Assembly (NCBI GenBank): GCA_030751095.1 | Contig: JASMGX010000007.1 | Location: 1-39,386, forward strand | Direction: 5' to 3' | DNA: 39,386 nt | Source: Pirellulales bacterium | Lineage (GTDB): Bacteria; Planctomycetota; Planctomycetia; Pirellulales; UBA7805 | Shown here: positions 1 to 8,355 of the stretch, piece by piece | Layout: each line of letters starts with the position of its first letter | How positions within the stretch are numbered: position 1 is the stretch's first letter | Notes under the pieces: model-generated | What the model was told of the DNA's origin: nothing | The model's database searches: none | What the model saw: only the letters and a program-made list of their open reading frames with translations | Position numbers and translations under genes: made by a program

Positions 1-411
1 GAACGGGTCTTGGAGATCGGCACCGGTAGCGGGTATCAAACGGCCGTGTTGGCCCATCTTCTTACCAAAGGGGGCGGCCTGTTCAGCGTAGAACGGCATC
101 CGGACCTAGCGCACGCCGCTGAAGAGCGACTTATCCAAATCGGCTGCAACGATGTTCATCTTCTCGTGGGAGACGGTTCGCTCGGTTGGCCGACCGCAGC
201 ACCTTTCGATCGCATTTTGGTGACCGCCGCTGCACCCCACTGCCCTTCTGCTCTCTTGGAACAGCTTGCGTTGGGTGGCAAGATCGTGATCCCAATCGGT
301 CCGCGAAGCGTACAAACATTGCAGGTATTTTCCAAGGAACTGGATGACACGGTCTCTACTCTAAAGCTGACTGGCTGCCGCTTCGTACCTCTCATTGGCG
401 AAGGATCGTGA
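1..411 (+). CDS. pcm: Protein-L-isoaspartate O-methyltransferase, 3' part
   Basis: The reading frame is open at the left edge, so the N-terminal third is outside the window; about 136 residues remain of a family of roughly 210. The visible part starts at the SAM-binding motif I (VLEIGTGSGYQTAVLA), which is almost diagnostic for Pcm. It continues through the post-I acidic strand (FSVERHPDLA) and the motif FDRILVTAAAP, followed by LGGKIVIPIG. The C-terminus (FVPLIGEGS) matches the usual end of the family, so the 3' end is intact. The enzyme uses S-adenosylmethionine to methylate L-isoaspartyl residues in damaged cytosolic proteins so that they can revert to aspartate. The next gene begins 252 bases downstream. 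Confidence 0.93.
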   Translation, partial: ERVLEIGTGSGYQTAVLAHLLTKGGGLFSVERHPDLAHAAEERLIQIGCNDVHLLVGDGSLGWPTAAPFDRILVTAAAPHCPSALLEQLALGGKIVIPIGPRSVQTLQVFSKELDDTVSTLKLTGCRFVPLIGEGS

Positions 412-608
412 AAGCACCGCTATCTTCGGGCCGAGGCAAGAGAACCTGCAACTTGATTACGGACGTCCAGATCAGCTGGCATTTTTCAAATCCGCTGAAC
501 AATCTCGCTCCCTCTGTCCGATACCAACAAGAATACAACATTTCCGAGCACGTCCATTAGGGATCGTATCCTCTGCCTACCAACCACTTCCAGTACCCAT
601 TCGGTTCG

Positions 609-633
609 CGATTAGCTCAATGTTCGCTAATCG
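609..633. other. Short stem-loop upstream of the secreted-protein gene
   Basis: CGATTAGC (609-616) and GCTAATCG (626-633) form a perfect 8-bp inverted repeat with a 9-base loop. It lies about 30 bases before the start at 664. No T-run follows on the plus strand, so it does not look like an intrinsic terminator for pcm. It could sit in the leader of the next transcript or be an operator; the role is unknown. Confidence 0.35.
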
Positions 634-663
634 AATGGTTCTGAAGCCATAAGGAATCTGCCG

Positions 664-1608
664 ATGTCGTTCCGTAGCCTTTCAAGACAGATGGGTGCTA
701 GCATTTTTGCTGGTTGTATCTTTTGTCTGCTCATCGCATCCGCCGATGCACAACTGGTCCCCGGAACAGGAAAAAAACTCGCAACCGTGGGGGATGATTT
801 TGAAGACCCCGAGTGGCGATTTATCGGCAATTGGCCAAAAAGCACCGAGGAAAACAACGATCGGCACAATTATCCTTCTGGGAAATCAGCAAACAGCCGC
901 TGGTACGAGGGAATGAAGCGAGGCCAACCCGACTTCATTCGGCGGGTACCCACGCCCGGAGGCGGCTTGGTGGGGAGTGAAGGATCGCTGCTGATGCGAT
1001 CACTACAGACCGGTATTCCTGGCGTTCCGAGCTATCGCGTACAGCAGGACGACTTTATCGCAGATACCATGTACCGACTGGGGCGACCGATTGCTGCTGG
1101 TCGCATGCCGAGCGTCGTCACCCGAGTTTTTCTGGCCCCATTTGAAAGATGGGAACGCCGCAAAGGCCCGACCTTCGCATTCAGACTTGCTTGTGAACCG
1201 TCAAACCCCCAGCCCCGTTCCCGGCGCGATCACAGTAACGAACCCGATACCTACTGGCCCGGACTCTTGATCGACTTCCATCCGAAAAATGGCGAGAAAC
1301 AACCTGAGGATATGGCCTCTTTTCGTATTCGGGCCAGTCGCGGTGGTGACTACCGAGGACCGGCAATCACCGAAACGGGCTGGTGGACGTTCGGCATGTC
1401 GGTCACTCCCGATGGAATGGTCCACTACTACGCACACAAGGGAATCGAGGATCTCAAACCGGAAGACCGCATTGCTTCACAGTACCCCTACGGTTTCCGG
1501 GCCCGCGAGATGCGGACTTTCTTTTTCAACGTACTCAGTGGCGACGATGGCAAAACCTGGTCGACTCCCTGGATTGTTGATGACCCGACCGTCTATGCCG
1601 TCCGCTGA
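664..1608 (+). CDS. Secreted protein of unknown function
   Basis: This 314-residue protein starts with a clear Sec signal peptide: basic start, hydrophobic stretch IFAGCIFCLLIASADA, and cleavage near ADA|QLV. The start has AAGGAA about 8 bases upstream. The mature part is rich in Trp, Arg and Gly, with phrases such as DDFEDPEWRFIGNWP, ETGWWTFGMSVTPDGMVHYY and SGDDGKTWSTPWIVDDPTVY. The alternating aromatic/polar pattern suggests a beta-sandwich, possibly concanavalin/LamG-like, but that is only an impression. No catalytic motif was recognised. It is probably periplasmic or surface-exposed. It converges on the crcB pair and has no functional link to it that I can see. Confidence 0.8.
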   Translation: MSFRSLSRQMGASIFAGCIFCLLIASADAQLVPGTGKKLATVGDDFEDPEWRFIGNWPKSTEENNDRHNYPSGKSANSRWYEGMKRGQPDFIRRVPTPGGGLVGSEGSLLMRSLQTGIPGVPSYRVQQDDFIADTMYRLGRPIAAGRMPSVVTRVFLAPFERWERRKGPTFAFRLACEPSNPQPRSRRDHSNEPDTYWPGLLIDFHPKNGEKQPEDMASFRIRASRGGDYRGPAITETGWWTFGMSVTPDGMVHYYAHKGIEDLKPEDRIASQYPYGFRAREMRTFFFNVLSGDDGKTWSTPWIVDDPTVYAVR

Positions 1609-1671
1609 GAGCCGCACGTTCTTGCCGCTTTCGGAATCTTTTAAACGGGACTATTCGCTGCAAACGTGCGC

Positions 1672-1689
1672 TTGCGCCAAGTAGCGCAA
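1672..1689. terminator. Possible weak terminator hairpin between convergent genes
   Basis: TTGCGC (1672-1677) and GCGCAA (1684-1689) form a 6-bp stem with a 6-base loop between the stop of the secreted-protein gene (1608) and the stop of the second crcB (1724). No long T-run follows on either strand, so this is only a candidate. Confidence 0.3.
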
Positions 1690-1723
1690 ATTCAGGCGGC
1701 GGCCCGGCCCGACAAAACGCGGC

Positions 1724-2233
1724 TCAGCGGAGCACAAAGATGCGGCCGAGAAAAAATCCCGCCCAGACCGCCGCATATCCCAGTCCGACAGAACCGATCA
1801 GATTGATCATCAACTCGCCCCAGGCAGCTTGCGACACGAATTGCGCTGAAAGCAGACTGAAGGTACTGAAGGTGGTGTACGTACCCAAAAATCCTGTAAT
1901 GACAACCGCTGCGAGCACCTGCAAATTCAGTGCAAAAAAGAAATGATCCACAACCGGGAGCGTCGGATCGCCCTCGGGCCACCAAGTGCGATCGTTCAGC
2001 GTCTGACTTACGGACAAGTGTCGCATGCGACTGGTACCATCCCGGCGCAACGATCCCTCGAGCCAGATAAACGCAATCCCAATGAGAAAACAGCCACAGA
2101 CGTTGACAACCATCAGTGCAATGTATTCGGGCAAACCGACAAGCTGAAGCGCCTGCATCGAAGCATAACGCGCCAGGGCACCCAGCCCACCGCCAAAACC
2201 AACACATACGCTGCTGATAAAAAATCGTGTCAC
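1724..2233 (-). CDS. crcB: CrcB/Fluc fluoride channel, second paralogue with a long loop
   Basis: A small four-helix membrane protein of the CrcB/Fluc family, which exports fluoride through dual-topology dimers. Seen here: GGGLGALARYASM in helix 1, the conserved Asn of helix 2 (VVNVCGCFLIG), and the pore motif TYTTFSTFS carrying the phenylalanine box. I chose the GTG start at 2233 (VTRFFISS...) because AGGAG lies 11 bases upstream; the longer frame from 2290 would overlap the upstream crcB. The product is 169 residues, longer than the usual ~125. The excess is an extra polar stretch of about 25-30 residues between helices 2 and 3 (around RRDGTSRMRHLSVSQ to LPVVDHFFF). It lies 19 bases downstream of the other crcB and is probably co-transcribed. 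Confidence 0.9.
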   Translation of the reverse strand: MTRFFISSVCVGFGGGLGALARYASMQALQLVGLPEYIALMVVNVCGCFLIGIAFIWLEGSLRRDGTSRMRHLSVSQTLNDRTWWPEGDPTLPVVDHFFFALNLQVLAAVVITGFLGTYTTFSTFSLLSAQFVSQAAWGELMINLIGSVGLGYAAVWAGFFLGRIFVLR

Positions 2234-2252
2234 GCGGTTTGTGACTCCTGTT

Positions 2253-2690
2253 TCAGACCGACACCCACTGATGTGCCAAAGACATTCCAAGCGCCGCCAT
2301 CACCATTCCTATCAAGACCGAACCAAAAATATTCATTGTCAGCTGTCCGAACTTGCCGTGACTCAGAAAGACGTTGTCCAGAGAGAAAGTACTGAAGGTC
2401 GTCAAGCCGCCGCAAAATCCGACCAGCAGAGCAGCCATACCGTGATGGATATTTTGCTCCGAAATCAAATGTGCTGCGGCAGTGCCTGCAATCGTCGCAT
2501 CGGTCAACTCGGCTGCCAGCCAGATCTGTCCAAAACCGATGATAAAACAGCCAATCATGTTTGCTACAAAAATAGCCGCCCAGCCTGGCAGTCGCGTCCC
2601 GGTGGTGAATATTTCCTGGATGGCGAAGCGACTCATGGCACCTACACCGCCACCAAAGATAACAAACAGCAGCGTACTGAACGTGGCCAT
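2253..2690 (-). CDS. crcB: CrcB/Fluc fluoride channel, first paralogue
   Basis: This 145-residue protein has the standard CrcB layout of four hydrophobic segments. Motifs are GGGVGAMSRFAIQ in helix 1, the helix-2 Asn in VANMIGCFIIGFG, and the signature GFCGGLTTFSTFS in helix 3. Known Fluc channels are dimers that pass fluoride down its gradient out of the cytoplasm. In several bacteria two adjacent genes supply a heterodimer, and the layout here, with a slightly divergent second copy immediately downstream, fits that arrangement. It is transcribed away from the sugar-transporter operon. I looked for a fluoride riboswitch upstream and could not fit one. Confidence 0.92.
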   Translation of the reverse strand: MATFSTLLFVIFGGGVGAMSRFAIQEIFTTGTRLPGWAAIFVANMIGCFIIGFGQIWLAAELTDATIAGTAAAHLISEQNIHHGMAALLVGFCGGLTTFSTFSLDNVFLSHGKFGQLTMNIFGSVLIGMVMAALGMSLAHQWVSV

Positions 2691-2868
2691 GTTTTGTTCA
2701 CATTTCCGGTGGTCTTAATGCGGATTTATTGCTCCGCCAAAGAGCGCGATCCCTTTGGAACCGGCAGAGCATTTGAGTCGCAATTAGCATGACCGCTGAG
2801 TCCATATTGTCAACAGTCGCGTGGCACACCTGTGGACCTTCCTCACAGAATGGACCGGGTGGGGCTGC

Positions 2869-2897
2869 TTCATCTTATTCGGTCGGAGGGCTACAAT
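2869..2897 (+). promoter_or_regulatory. Candidate sigma-70-type promoter for the ytfQ operon
   Basis: TTCATC (2869-2874) and TACAAT (2892-2897) are separated by 17 bases. The -10 box matches the consensus at 5 of 6 positions; the -35 is poor. It lies about 58 bases before the ytfQ start, in the divergent interval between crcB and ytfQ. No obvious repressor operator was seen beside it. Confidence 0.35.
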
Positions 2898-2954
2898 TTA
2901 CATTGGCATCCCAGGGTGGGGTGAACCGGTTTTAAAGAGACGAAGGGGAATTTT

Positions 2955-3911
2955 ATGATACGCATTCTACAAATTACGATTGTTTGTATATTTTCCACGG
3001 CCGTGTTGAGTGTCGATACAAAAAACAGTTTTGCTGACAACAAGGATCTAACCGTTGGGTTCAGCCAAATCGGCGCAGAGTCGGGTTGGCGAACGGCCGA
3101 AACCAAATCGATCCGCAGTGAAGCCAAAAAACGGGGCGTCAATCTAAAATTCTCCGACGCCCAGCAGAAACAGGAAAACCAGATCAAGGCGCTCGGGGCC
3201 TTCATCGCACAGAATGTGGATGCGATCATCCTCGCGCCGGTGGTCGAGACCGGTTGGGAACCCATCTTAAAAAAAGCGCATCGGCGAGGCATTCCGGTGA
3301 TTCTTGTGGACCGCGGCGTAAAGGTAACGAACGACGACCTCTACACGACACTCATCGCTTCTGATTTTGTTGCTGAAGGCCGCATGGCGGGTGACTGGTT
3401 GGCAGCAAAAACCGGTGGCAAGGCAAATATTGTCGAACTGCAAGGCACCCCTGGCGCGGCACCTGCCATTGACCGCAAAAAAGGATTTGAACAGGCCATT
3501 GCAAAACACCCCGGGATGAAAATTACCAAAAGCCAGACCGGAGAATTCACTCGCGCCAAAGGCAAAGAGGTGATGGAAGCGTTTCTCAAAAGTGGCGGCG
3601 AGATTGATGCCGTCTACGCACACAACGACGACATGGCACTCGGTGCAATCCAGGCGATTGAAGAGGCCGGGAAAAAGCCTGGAGTGGATATCCTGGTTGT
3701 TTCTATCGATGGTGTGAAACCGGCATTCGAAAGCATGGTCGAAGGCAAGCTCAACTGCACTGTGGAGTGTAACCCACTACTCGGTCCGGCGGCGTTCGAT
3801 GCGGTCGAACAGGCAGTGGCCGGCAAAAAGTTACCGAAGAATACCATTGTCCAGGACAAGCTCTTCGATCAATCCACAGCCAAGGATGTGATCGACAGTC
3901 GGCAGTATTAA
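2955..3911 (+). CDS. ytfQ: Sugar ABC transporter, periplasmic binding protein (YtfQ-type, galactofuranose)
   Basis: This 318-residue protein has a signal peptide (ending near SFADN) and then a LacI-type periplasmic binding fold. Similarity to E. coli YtfQ, as I recall that sequence, is striking: LTVGFSQIGAESGWR, QQKQENQIKALGAFIAQ, IILAPVVETGWEPILKKA, ELQGTPGAAPAIDRKKGF, GEFTRAKGKEVMEAF and VYAHNDDMALGAIQAIEEAG. YtfQ binds galactofuranose and galactopyranose and delivers them to the YtfRT-YjfF permease. AAGGGGAA sits upstream of the ATG. The stop codon overlaps the start of the ATPase gene (TAATG), so the two are translationally coupled. The ligand is inferred from family resemblance, not shown. 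Confidence 0.88.
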   Translation: MIRILQITIVCIFSTAVLSVDTKNSFADNKDLTVGFSQIGAESGWRTAETKSIRSEAKKRGVNLKFSDAQQKQENQIKALGAFIAQNVDAIILAPVVETGWEPILKKAHRRGIPVILVDRGVKVTNDDLYTTLIASDFVAEGRMAGDWLAAKTGGKANIVELQGTPGAAPAIDRKKGFEQAIAKHPGMKITKSQTGEFTRAKGKEVMEAFLKSGGEIDAVYAHNDDMALGAIQAIEEAGKKPGVDILVVSIDGVKPAFESMVEGKLNCTVECNPLLGPAAFDAVEQAVAGKKLPKNTIVQDKLFDQSTAKDVIDSRQY

Positions 3912-5473
3912 TGACCAATCGGGCCACGAGCACAAATAGCCCGCTCCTTGAGCTGCGCGGCATTACTAAACGATTTCCCGGTGTGCTCGCACTCGACGGG
4001 GTCGATTTCACCCTGCGGGCTGGTGAGGTTCATGCGCTGCTAGGCGAGAACGGGGCGGGAAAAAGCACGCTGATCAAGGTACTCACCGGCGTCTACCGCC
4101 GCGATACCGGATCGATGCAGTTGGGCGGCCTTGAGATAGATCCGCAAAATCCGGCTCAGGCAGAGCAACTGGGCATCTCCACGGTCTATCAGGAAGTGAA
4201 CCTGATCCGGGAGTTGAGCGTGGCCGAAAATATCTCGATCGGCCGACAACCGCGACGGTACGGCCTGATCGACTGGCAGGCATGCCGGCTTCGGGCGCAA
4301 GAGGCCTTGGCGCCCCTCGAACTCTCCATCGATGTCACACAGCCCCTACGCACCTATTCGATTGCAGTCCAGCAGATGGTGGCGATTGCCCGCGCACTCG
4401 ACCAGCAGGCAAAAGTCCTGGTACTTGATGAGCCGACCTCATCCCTCGATACGGCCGAAGTCGAACAGCTCTTCCGCGTCATGCGGCAACTCCGCAAAGA
4501 CGGCATGGGAATCGTTTTTGTCAGTCATTTTCTCGATCAGGTCTATGCGATCAGTGACCGCCTCACGGTACTCCGCGGTGGCAATCTCGTCGGAGAGTAT
4601 GGGGCAGAGTCACTGCCGAGACTTGAGCTCATCAGCAAGATGATCGGCAAAGAAGTTGCCCAAGTGGCGGACATGGAAAACAGACATGCAGCAACACAAG
4701 CTGCCGGTCCACACCCGGTCGTCCTGCAGGCACAAGGCCTTAATCGTCGAGGAGCGGTCGAAGACATGGATTTGAAAATTCATAGCGGCGAGGTGGTGGG
4801 ACTCGCCGGGCTGCTCGGGTCAGGTCGCACCGAGACCGCACGGCTGTTGTTCGGGATCGACCAGCCCGATTCGGGAACGATCGAAGTCGATGGAAAATTC
4901 GTCCGAAAACATGGTCCTCGCACCGCGATTCGCAACCGGATTGCGCTGGCACCTGAAGATCGCAAAGAGGCGGGAATTATTCCGAACCTGAGCGTGCGGG
5001 AAAATATTGTACTCGCTCTGCAGGGTCGGCGTGGTTGGCTTCGCCGCATCAAACGCGCCGAGCAGCAACTGCTTGCCGATCGGTTTATCCGGGCTCTGAA
5101 TATCGCTACACCCAATTCCGAAAAGCCGGCCGGTCAACTTTCCGGCGGGAATCAACAGAAGGTGATCCTCGCCCGCTGGCTGGCGATGCAGCCCAAAATC
5201 CTCATTCTCGACGAACCGACCCGCGGGATCGATGTCGGGGCAAAGGCAGAGATTGAAAATCTTGTCACAGAACTATGCGCAGATGGCATGGCCCTGCTGT
5301 TCATCTCCAGCGAACTTGCGGAGGTCTGCCGCGATAGTCATCGCATTGTGGTGCTCCGTGATCGGCGAAAGATCGCCGAATTGACTGGTGAAGAGATCCA
5401 ACTCGAGCGCATCATGCACATCATTGCCGATGAGCAGCCCACCGAGGAGGCGGAAGACCGAACCGATGCCTGA
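3911..5473 (+). CDS. ytfR: Sugar ABC transporter, tandem ATPase (YtfR-type)
   Basis: A 520-residue fusion of two ABC nucleotide-binding domains, as in RbsA, MglA and YtfR. Domain 1 has Walker A GENGAGKS (residues 45-52), a Q-loop (VYQEVNL), the atypical signature YSIAVQQMVAIARAL that is usual for YtfR, and Walker B VLVLDEPTSSLD. Domain 2 has the degenerate Walker A region GLLGSGRTETARLLFG, a canonical LSGGNQQKVILARWL signature, and Walker B ILILDEPTRGIDVG. Domain 1 probably hydrolyses ATP and domain 2 is the weak site, as in the family. It acts on the inner face of the cytoplasmic membrane with the two permeases. It overlaps the next gene by 8 bases. Confidence 0.92.
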   Translation: MTNRATSTNSPLLELRGITKRFPGVLALDGVDFTLRAGEVHALLGENGAGKSTLIKVLTGVYRRDTGSMQLGGLEIDPQNPAQAEQLGISTVYQEVNLIRELSVAENISIGRQPRRYGLIDWQACRLRAQEALAPLELSIDVTQPLRTYSIAVQQMVAIARALDQQAKVLVLDEPTSSLDTAEVEQLFRVMRQLRKDGMGIVFVSHFLDQVYAISDRLTVLRGGNLVGEYGAESLPRLELISKMIGKEVAQVADMENRHAATQAAGPHPVVLQAQGLNRRGAVEDMDLKIHSGEVVGLAGLLGSGRTETARLLFGIDQPDSGTIEVDGKFVRKHGPRTAIRNRIALAPEDRKEAGIIPNLSVRENIVLALQGRRGWLRRIKRAEQQLLADRFIRALNIATPNSEKPAGQLSGGNQQKVILARWLAMQPKILILDEPTRGIDVGAKAEIENLVTELCADGMALLFISSELAEVCRDSHRIVVLRDRRKIAELTGEEIQLERIMHIIADEQPTEEAEDRTDA

Positions 5474-6467
5474 GTCGCTCCGCAAGCTCACTTGGCCCCT
5501 GGCGGCATTGGCCGTTCTGCTGCTGTTTAACGCGCTGCTCAATCCGGAGTTTTTTTCACTCCACTTCGCCGAGGGGCGGTTGACCGGATCACTGGTCGAT
5601 GTCCTCGACCGGGCCACGCCAGTACTGCTCCTGTCACTCGGCATGACGCTGGTGATCGCCACTGCGGGCGTCGATCTTTCAGTCGGAGCGGTGATGGCGA
5701 TGGCAGGTTCGATCTCCGCGGTCCTGTTGACCGACGTTGGAATGCCCGTGCTGCCAACACTGCTCATTACGCTTCTGGCCTCTCTGGCAGCGGGTGCCTG
5801 GAACGGTCTGTTGGTCTCCATGTTGGGCATCCAACCGATCGTGGCAACTTTGATCCTTATGGTGGCCGGTCGCGGGATCGCACAACTGCTCACCGATGGA
5901 CAGATTATCCCCATCGAAGGACATCCTGGATTTGCCTATCTGGGTGGAGGGACATTATTTTTCCTGCCTGTCACGATCACAATCGCCCTGGCCGCAGCTC
6001 TCTTTACAGCGATAGCCGTTCGCTATACCGCCCTGGGCCTCTTTATTGAGTCGGCCGGCGAGAACCCAACGGCCAGTCGTTATGCAGGGCTCAACGTGCG
6101 TGCGGTGCGGCTGCTTGTCTACACCTTAAGCGGCCTCTTTGCGGGCGTGGCAGGTTTGATCTATGCCTCGGATATTACGGCGGCCGATGCCAACAATGCC
6201 GGACTCTACCTGGAACTGGACGCGATTCTTGCCGTGGTGATCGGCGGCACCGCGCTCTCCGGCGGCCGATTTTTCCTGGCCGGCTCGATCATCGGAGCAC
6301 TGATCATCCAGACGCTCGGGACCACCATCCTGATGACACAGATTGGCGGCCAGAGCATCCCTGCTGAGTGGAACCTGATCGTCAAGGCGATTGTGGTACT
6401 CGTGGTCTGCCTGCTCCAATCGGCCGCACTCCGGCAAATACTGACCGGCAAGGGGGTCCGTGGATGA
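5466..6467 (+). CDS. ytfT: Sugar ABC transporter permease (YtfT-type)
   Basis: A 333-residue BPD_transp_2 (RbsC-family) permease with about eight to ten hydrophobic helices. The ATG at 5466, overlapping the ytfR stop, was chosen because it matches the N-terminus of E. coli YtfT (short polar start, first helix, then ...GRLTGSLVDVLDRATPVLL). Motifs include LGMTLVIATAGVDLSVGAVM and, near the C-terminus, LDAILAVVIGGTALSGG with the coupling-helix EAA-like loop. It forms the membrane pore with the YjfF-like partner. Its stop overlaps the next start (ATGA), continuing the tight coupling. Confidence 0.9.
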   Translation: MPESLRKLTWPLAALAVLLLFNALLNPEFFSLHFAEGRLTGSLVDVLDRATPVLLLSLGMTLVIATAGVDLSVGAVMAMAGSISAVLLTDVGMPVLPTLLITLLASLAAGAWNGLLVSMLGIQPIVATLILMVAGRGIAQLLTDGQIIPIEGHPGFAYLGGGTLFFLPVTITIALAAALFTAIAVRYTALGLFIESAGENPTASRYAGLNVRAVRLLVYTLSGLFAGVAGLIYASDITAADANNAGLYLELDAILAVVIGGTALSGGRFFLAGSIIGALIIQTLGTTILMTQIGGQSIPAEWNLIVKAIVVLVVCLLQSAALRQILTGKGVRG

Positions 6468-7423
6468 GGACACGACTGAGAATCAAGCCCCAGCACCTGT
6501 CGCTGGTTGCCACCGCCGCTGTCTTTCTGCTTCTCTATGGAGCCGCAGCACTGCGTTACCCGGGTTTCGCCTCCTGGTTTCAAACTACGGAATTGATCGC
6601 TACCAATGCTCCGCTGGGACTGGCGGCTATCGGGATGACGTTTGTCATTCTTTCCGGAGGCATCGACCTCTCGGTTGGAGCAATCATCGCACTTTCGAGC
6701 ATCTTGCTCGCAAAGTGTCTCGTCGAGTGGAACCTGCCGGTCCCACTGGCAATCCCAACGGTCCTCGTCGGTGGTATCCTATTCGGTACGGCCAGCGGTG
6801 TGGTAATTCGCTGGTTTCGGCTGCCCCCTTTTCTGGTCACGCTCGCTGCCATGTTTCTCGCGCGGGGTATCGCATTGGTGCTAACCGAAGAGAAACGGCT
6901 CTCCATCGCCGGCCACGCGACCTTTGACCCACTTGTTGATTTTCTGCTTTTTGACTTCAACCTACCGGCACTCATTTTTGTCGTGGGGATTGTGGTAGCC
7001 ATTGGCGTCGCACGCTATACCCGATTTGGCCGCAACGTCTATGCGATCGGCGGCAGTGAACAGTCGGCACTTTTGATGGGACTTCCGGTTGGCCGTACGA
7101 CCGTCATGATTTATGCACTGAGCGGTCTTTGTGCTGCCGGAGGGGGCATTCTCTATGCCATCGGATCACAGTCGGGCGATGCCTCGGTCGCACAGCTTCT
7201 CGAACTCGATGCCATTGCCGCCGTGGTCATCGGTGGCACGCTCCTCTCCGGAGGCGTTGGTTCCATGGGCGGTACACTGCTCGGTGTCCTGATTCTTGGC
7301 GTGATCACTGTCGTTCCGGTCTACGAAGGAGACTTAAACAGTTGGTGGACAAAAATCGCAATTGGCGGGTTGCTACTTGTGTTCATCGTACTGCAGCGAC
7401 TTTTGCAGCGGCAGCGCCATTAG
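6464..7423 (+). CDS. yjfF: Sugar ABC transporter permease (YjfF-type)
   Basis: The second RbsC-type permease, 319 residues. The ATG at 6464 in the ATGA overlap is the sensible start; a longer frame runs back to 6368 but would lie inside ytfT. Motifs include PLGLAAIGMTFVILSGGIDLSVGA, RFGRNVYAIGGSEQSALLMG and LDAIAAVVIGGTLLSGGVGS. These correspond to YjfF, and with YtfT it should form a heterodimeric channel. It is the last gene of the operon; I see no catabolic galactofuranose gene or regulator next to it, and no clear terminator after 7423. Confidence 0.9.
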   Translation: MRTRLRIKPQHLSLVATAAVFLLLYGAAALRYPGFASWFQTTELIATNAPLGLAAIGMTFVILSGGIDLSVGAIIALSSILLAKCLVEWNLPVPLAIPTVLVGGILFGTASGVVIRWFRLPPFLVTLAAMFLARGIALVLTEEKRLSIAGHATFDPLVDFLLFDFNLPALIFVVGIVVAIGVARYTRFGRNVYAIGGSEQSALLMGLPVGRTTVMIYALSGLCAAGGGILYAIGSQSGDASVAQLLELDAIAAVVIGGTLLSGGVGSMGGTLLGVLILGVITVVPVYEGDLNSWWTKIAIGGLLLVFIVLQRLLQRQRH

Positions 7424-7545
7424 TAGCTCACCCGCCGGAGAATGTTTCAAAAAATAGCCACCACACTCTTCCTGTCATGATCGTTCTGCCATGAAGGGAA
7501 AATAGATGCCCGAGTGCAGACTTGCGACGGCTGCGTTTTTCTCAG

Positions 7546-8355
7546 CTAGCTCTCGCTCGGTTCACCGATATGGGCCCAGATGCCTGTCCCTTTTTCTTGT
7601 GCCTGCTCCTGCTGTCCGGCAAAGATGTCTGACAACTGGTACTCATATGTCGAGGCGGCCAGCGAATAACCGTCACGAATCATCTTTAGATTCAGAAACG
7701 CATTGTCTCCCGTACGGTGCACGTAGGCAACCGCGACACCCTCTTCATCCTCTTTGGCCACAGATTCATCGTGCGTGAGAGACACCTGTTTGCCAAGCAC
7801 TAGTTTTTCTAAATGGTGTTTCGATTTCTGTTCAAAATTAATCTCACTCTCTTCGCTCCTAACAAGATCAATTCCCAGCAAGCGAACCTTCCTCCTGTTG
7901 CCACCAGAAGAGACCAGAAGGGTTTGTCCATCAACGACGCGGACAACCCGACCTAAGATTGGCCGGTTATCATTCTCGACCACCTGTTTAGGTTGATCTA
8001 CCACCACCACTGGTCCACTTGCGACGTTTACCGTTGCAACTCGCTTCACTACGGGTACTCCGACGACGCGTGCCACTCTGGGGGCAATCACTGGAAGGTG
8101 GCGGTGATTGTATTTGGAATATCGGAAACGTTTATTGAGAGCCGCTTTTGCAGCCAAATGAGCCTTAGGGTGCGCTTTGCCAGAACTTTTTTTGGCTTTG
8201 GCTTTCAATGATTTAGATTTTACCGTTTTCGCCTTCGCTTTAGCCTTTGCTTTAGGAGGTACTGCCAGCACCGAGTTTGTCCCGACTGTACATAAAAAAG
8301 CCATCAGGGTAACAAGCATCATCGTGTGGATCGCTCTGTTGCTGCACCGAAACAT
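7546..8355 (-). CDS. Secreted nuclease-like (SNase fold) protein with Lys/Ala-rich tail, probably inactive
   Basis: A 269-residue protein with a signal peptide (cleavage near VLA|VPP) and a good ribosome site (AAGGAG, 9-base spacing). Residues 33-75 form a Lys/Ala-rich, histone-H1-like stretch (for example PPKAKAKAKAKTVKSKSLKA). Residues ~133-262 resemble the staphylococcal nuclease domain: GRVVRVVDGQTLLV, RKVRLLGIDL, VAVAYVHRTGDNAFLNLKMI, GTGIWAH. Aligned by eye with SNase, Arg35 (R158) and Asp40 (D163) are kept. Asp21 becomes Gln144, Glu43 becomes Arg166 and Arg87 becomes Val207. The metal site and general base are therefore broken, and nuclease activity is doubtful. A role in binding nucleic acid or another polyanion outside the cytoplasm is my inference. 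Confidence 0.8.
   Translation of the reverse strand: MFRCSNRAIHTMMLVTLMAFLCTVGTNSVLAVPPKAKAKAKAKTVKSKSLKAKAKKSSGKAHPKAHLAAKAALNKRFRYSKYNHRHLPVIAPRVARVVGVPVVKRVATVNVASGPVVVVDQPKQVVENDNRPILGRVVRVVDGQTLLVSSGGNRRKVRLLGIDLVRSEESEINFEQKSKHHLEKLVLGKQVSLTHDESVAKEDEEGVAVAYVHRTGDNAFLNLKMIRDGYSLAASTYEYQLSDIFAGQQEQAQEKGTGIWAHIGEPSES

Noticed and set aside
395-652. Possible 85-residue gene after pcm
   Set aside because: It overlaps the pcm end, has no good ribosome site and contains no recognisable motif; the composition looks random.
2691-2800. Fluoride riboswitch upstream of the crcB pair
   Set aside because: The leader contains GGGATCGCG and GGCGGAGC, faintly reminiscent of the motif, but the pseudoknot pairing and the conserved core could not be fitted.
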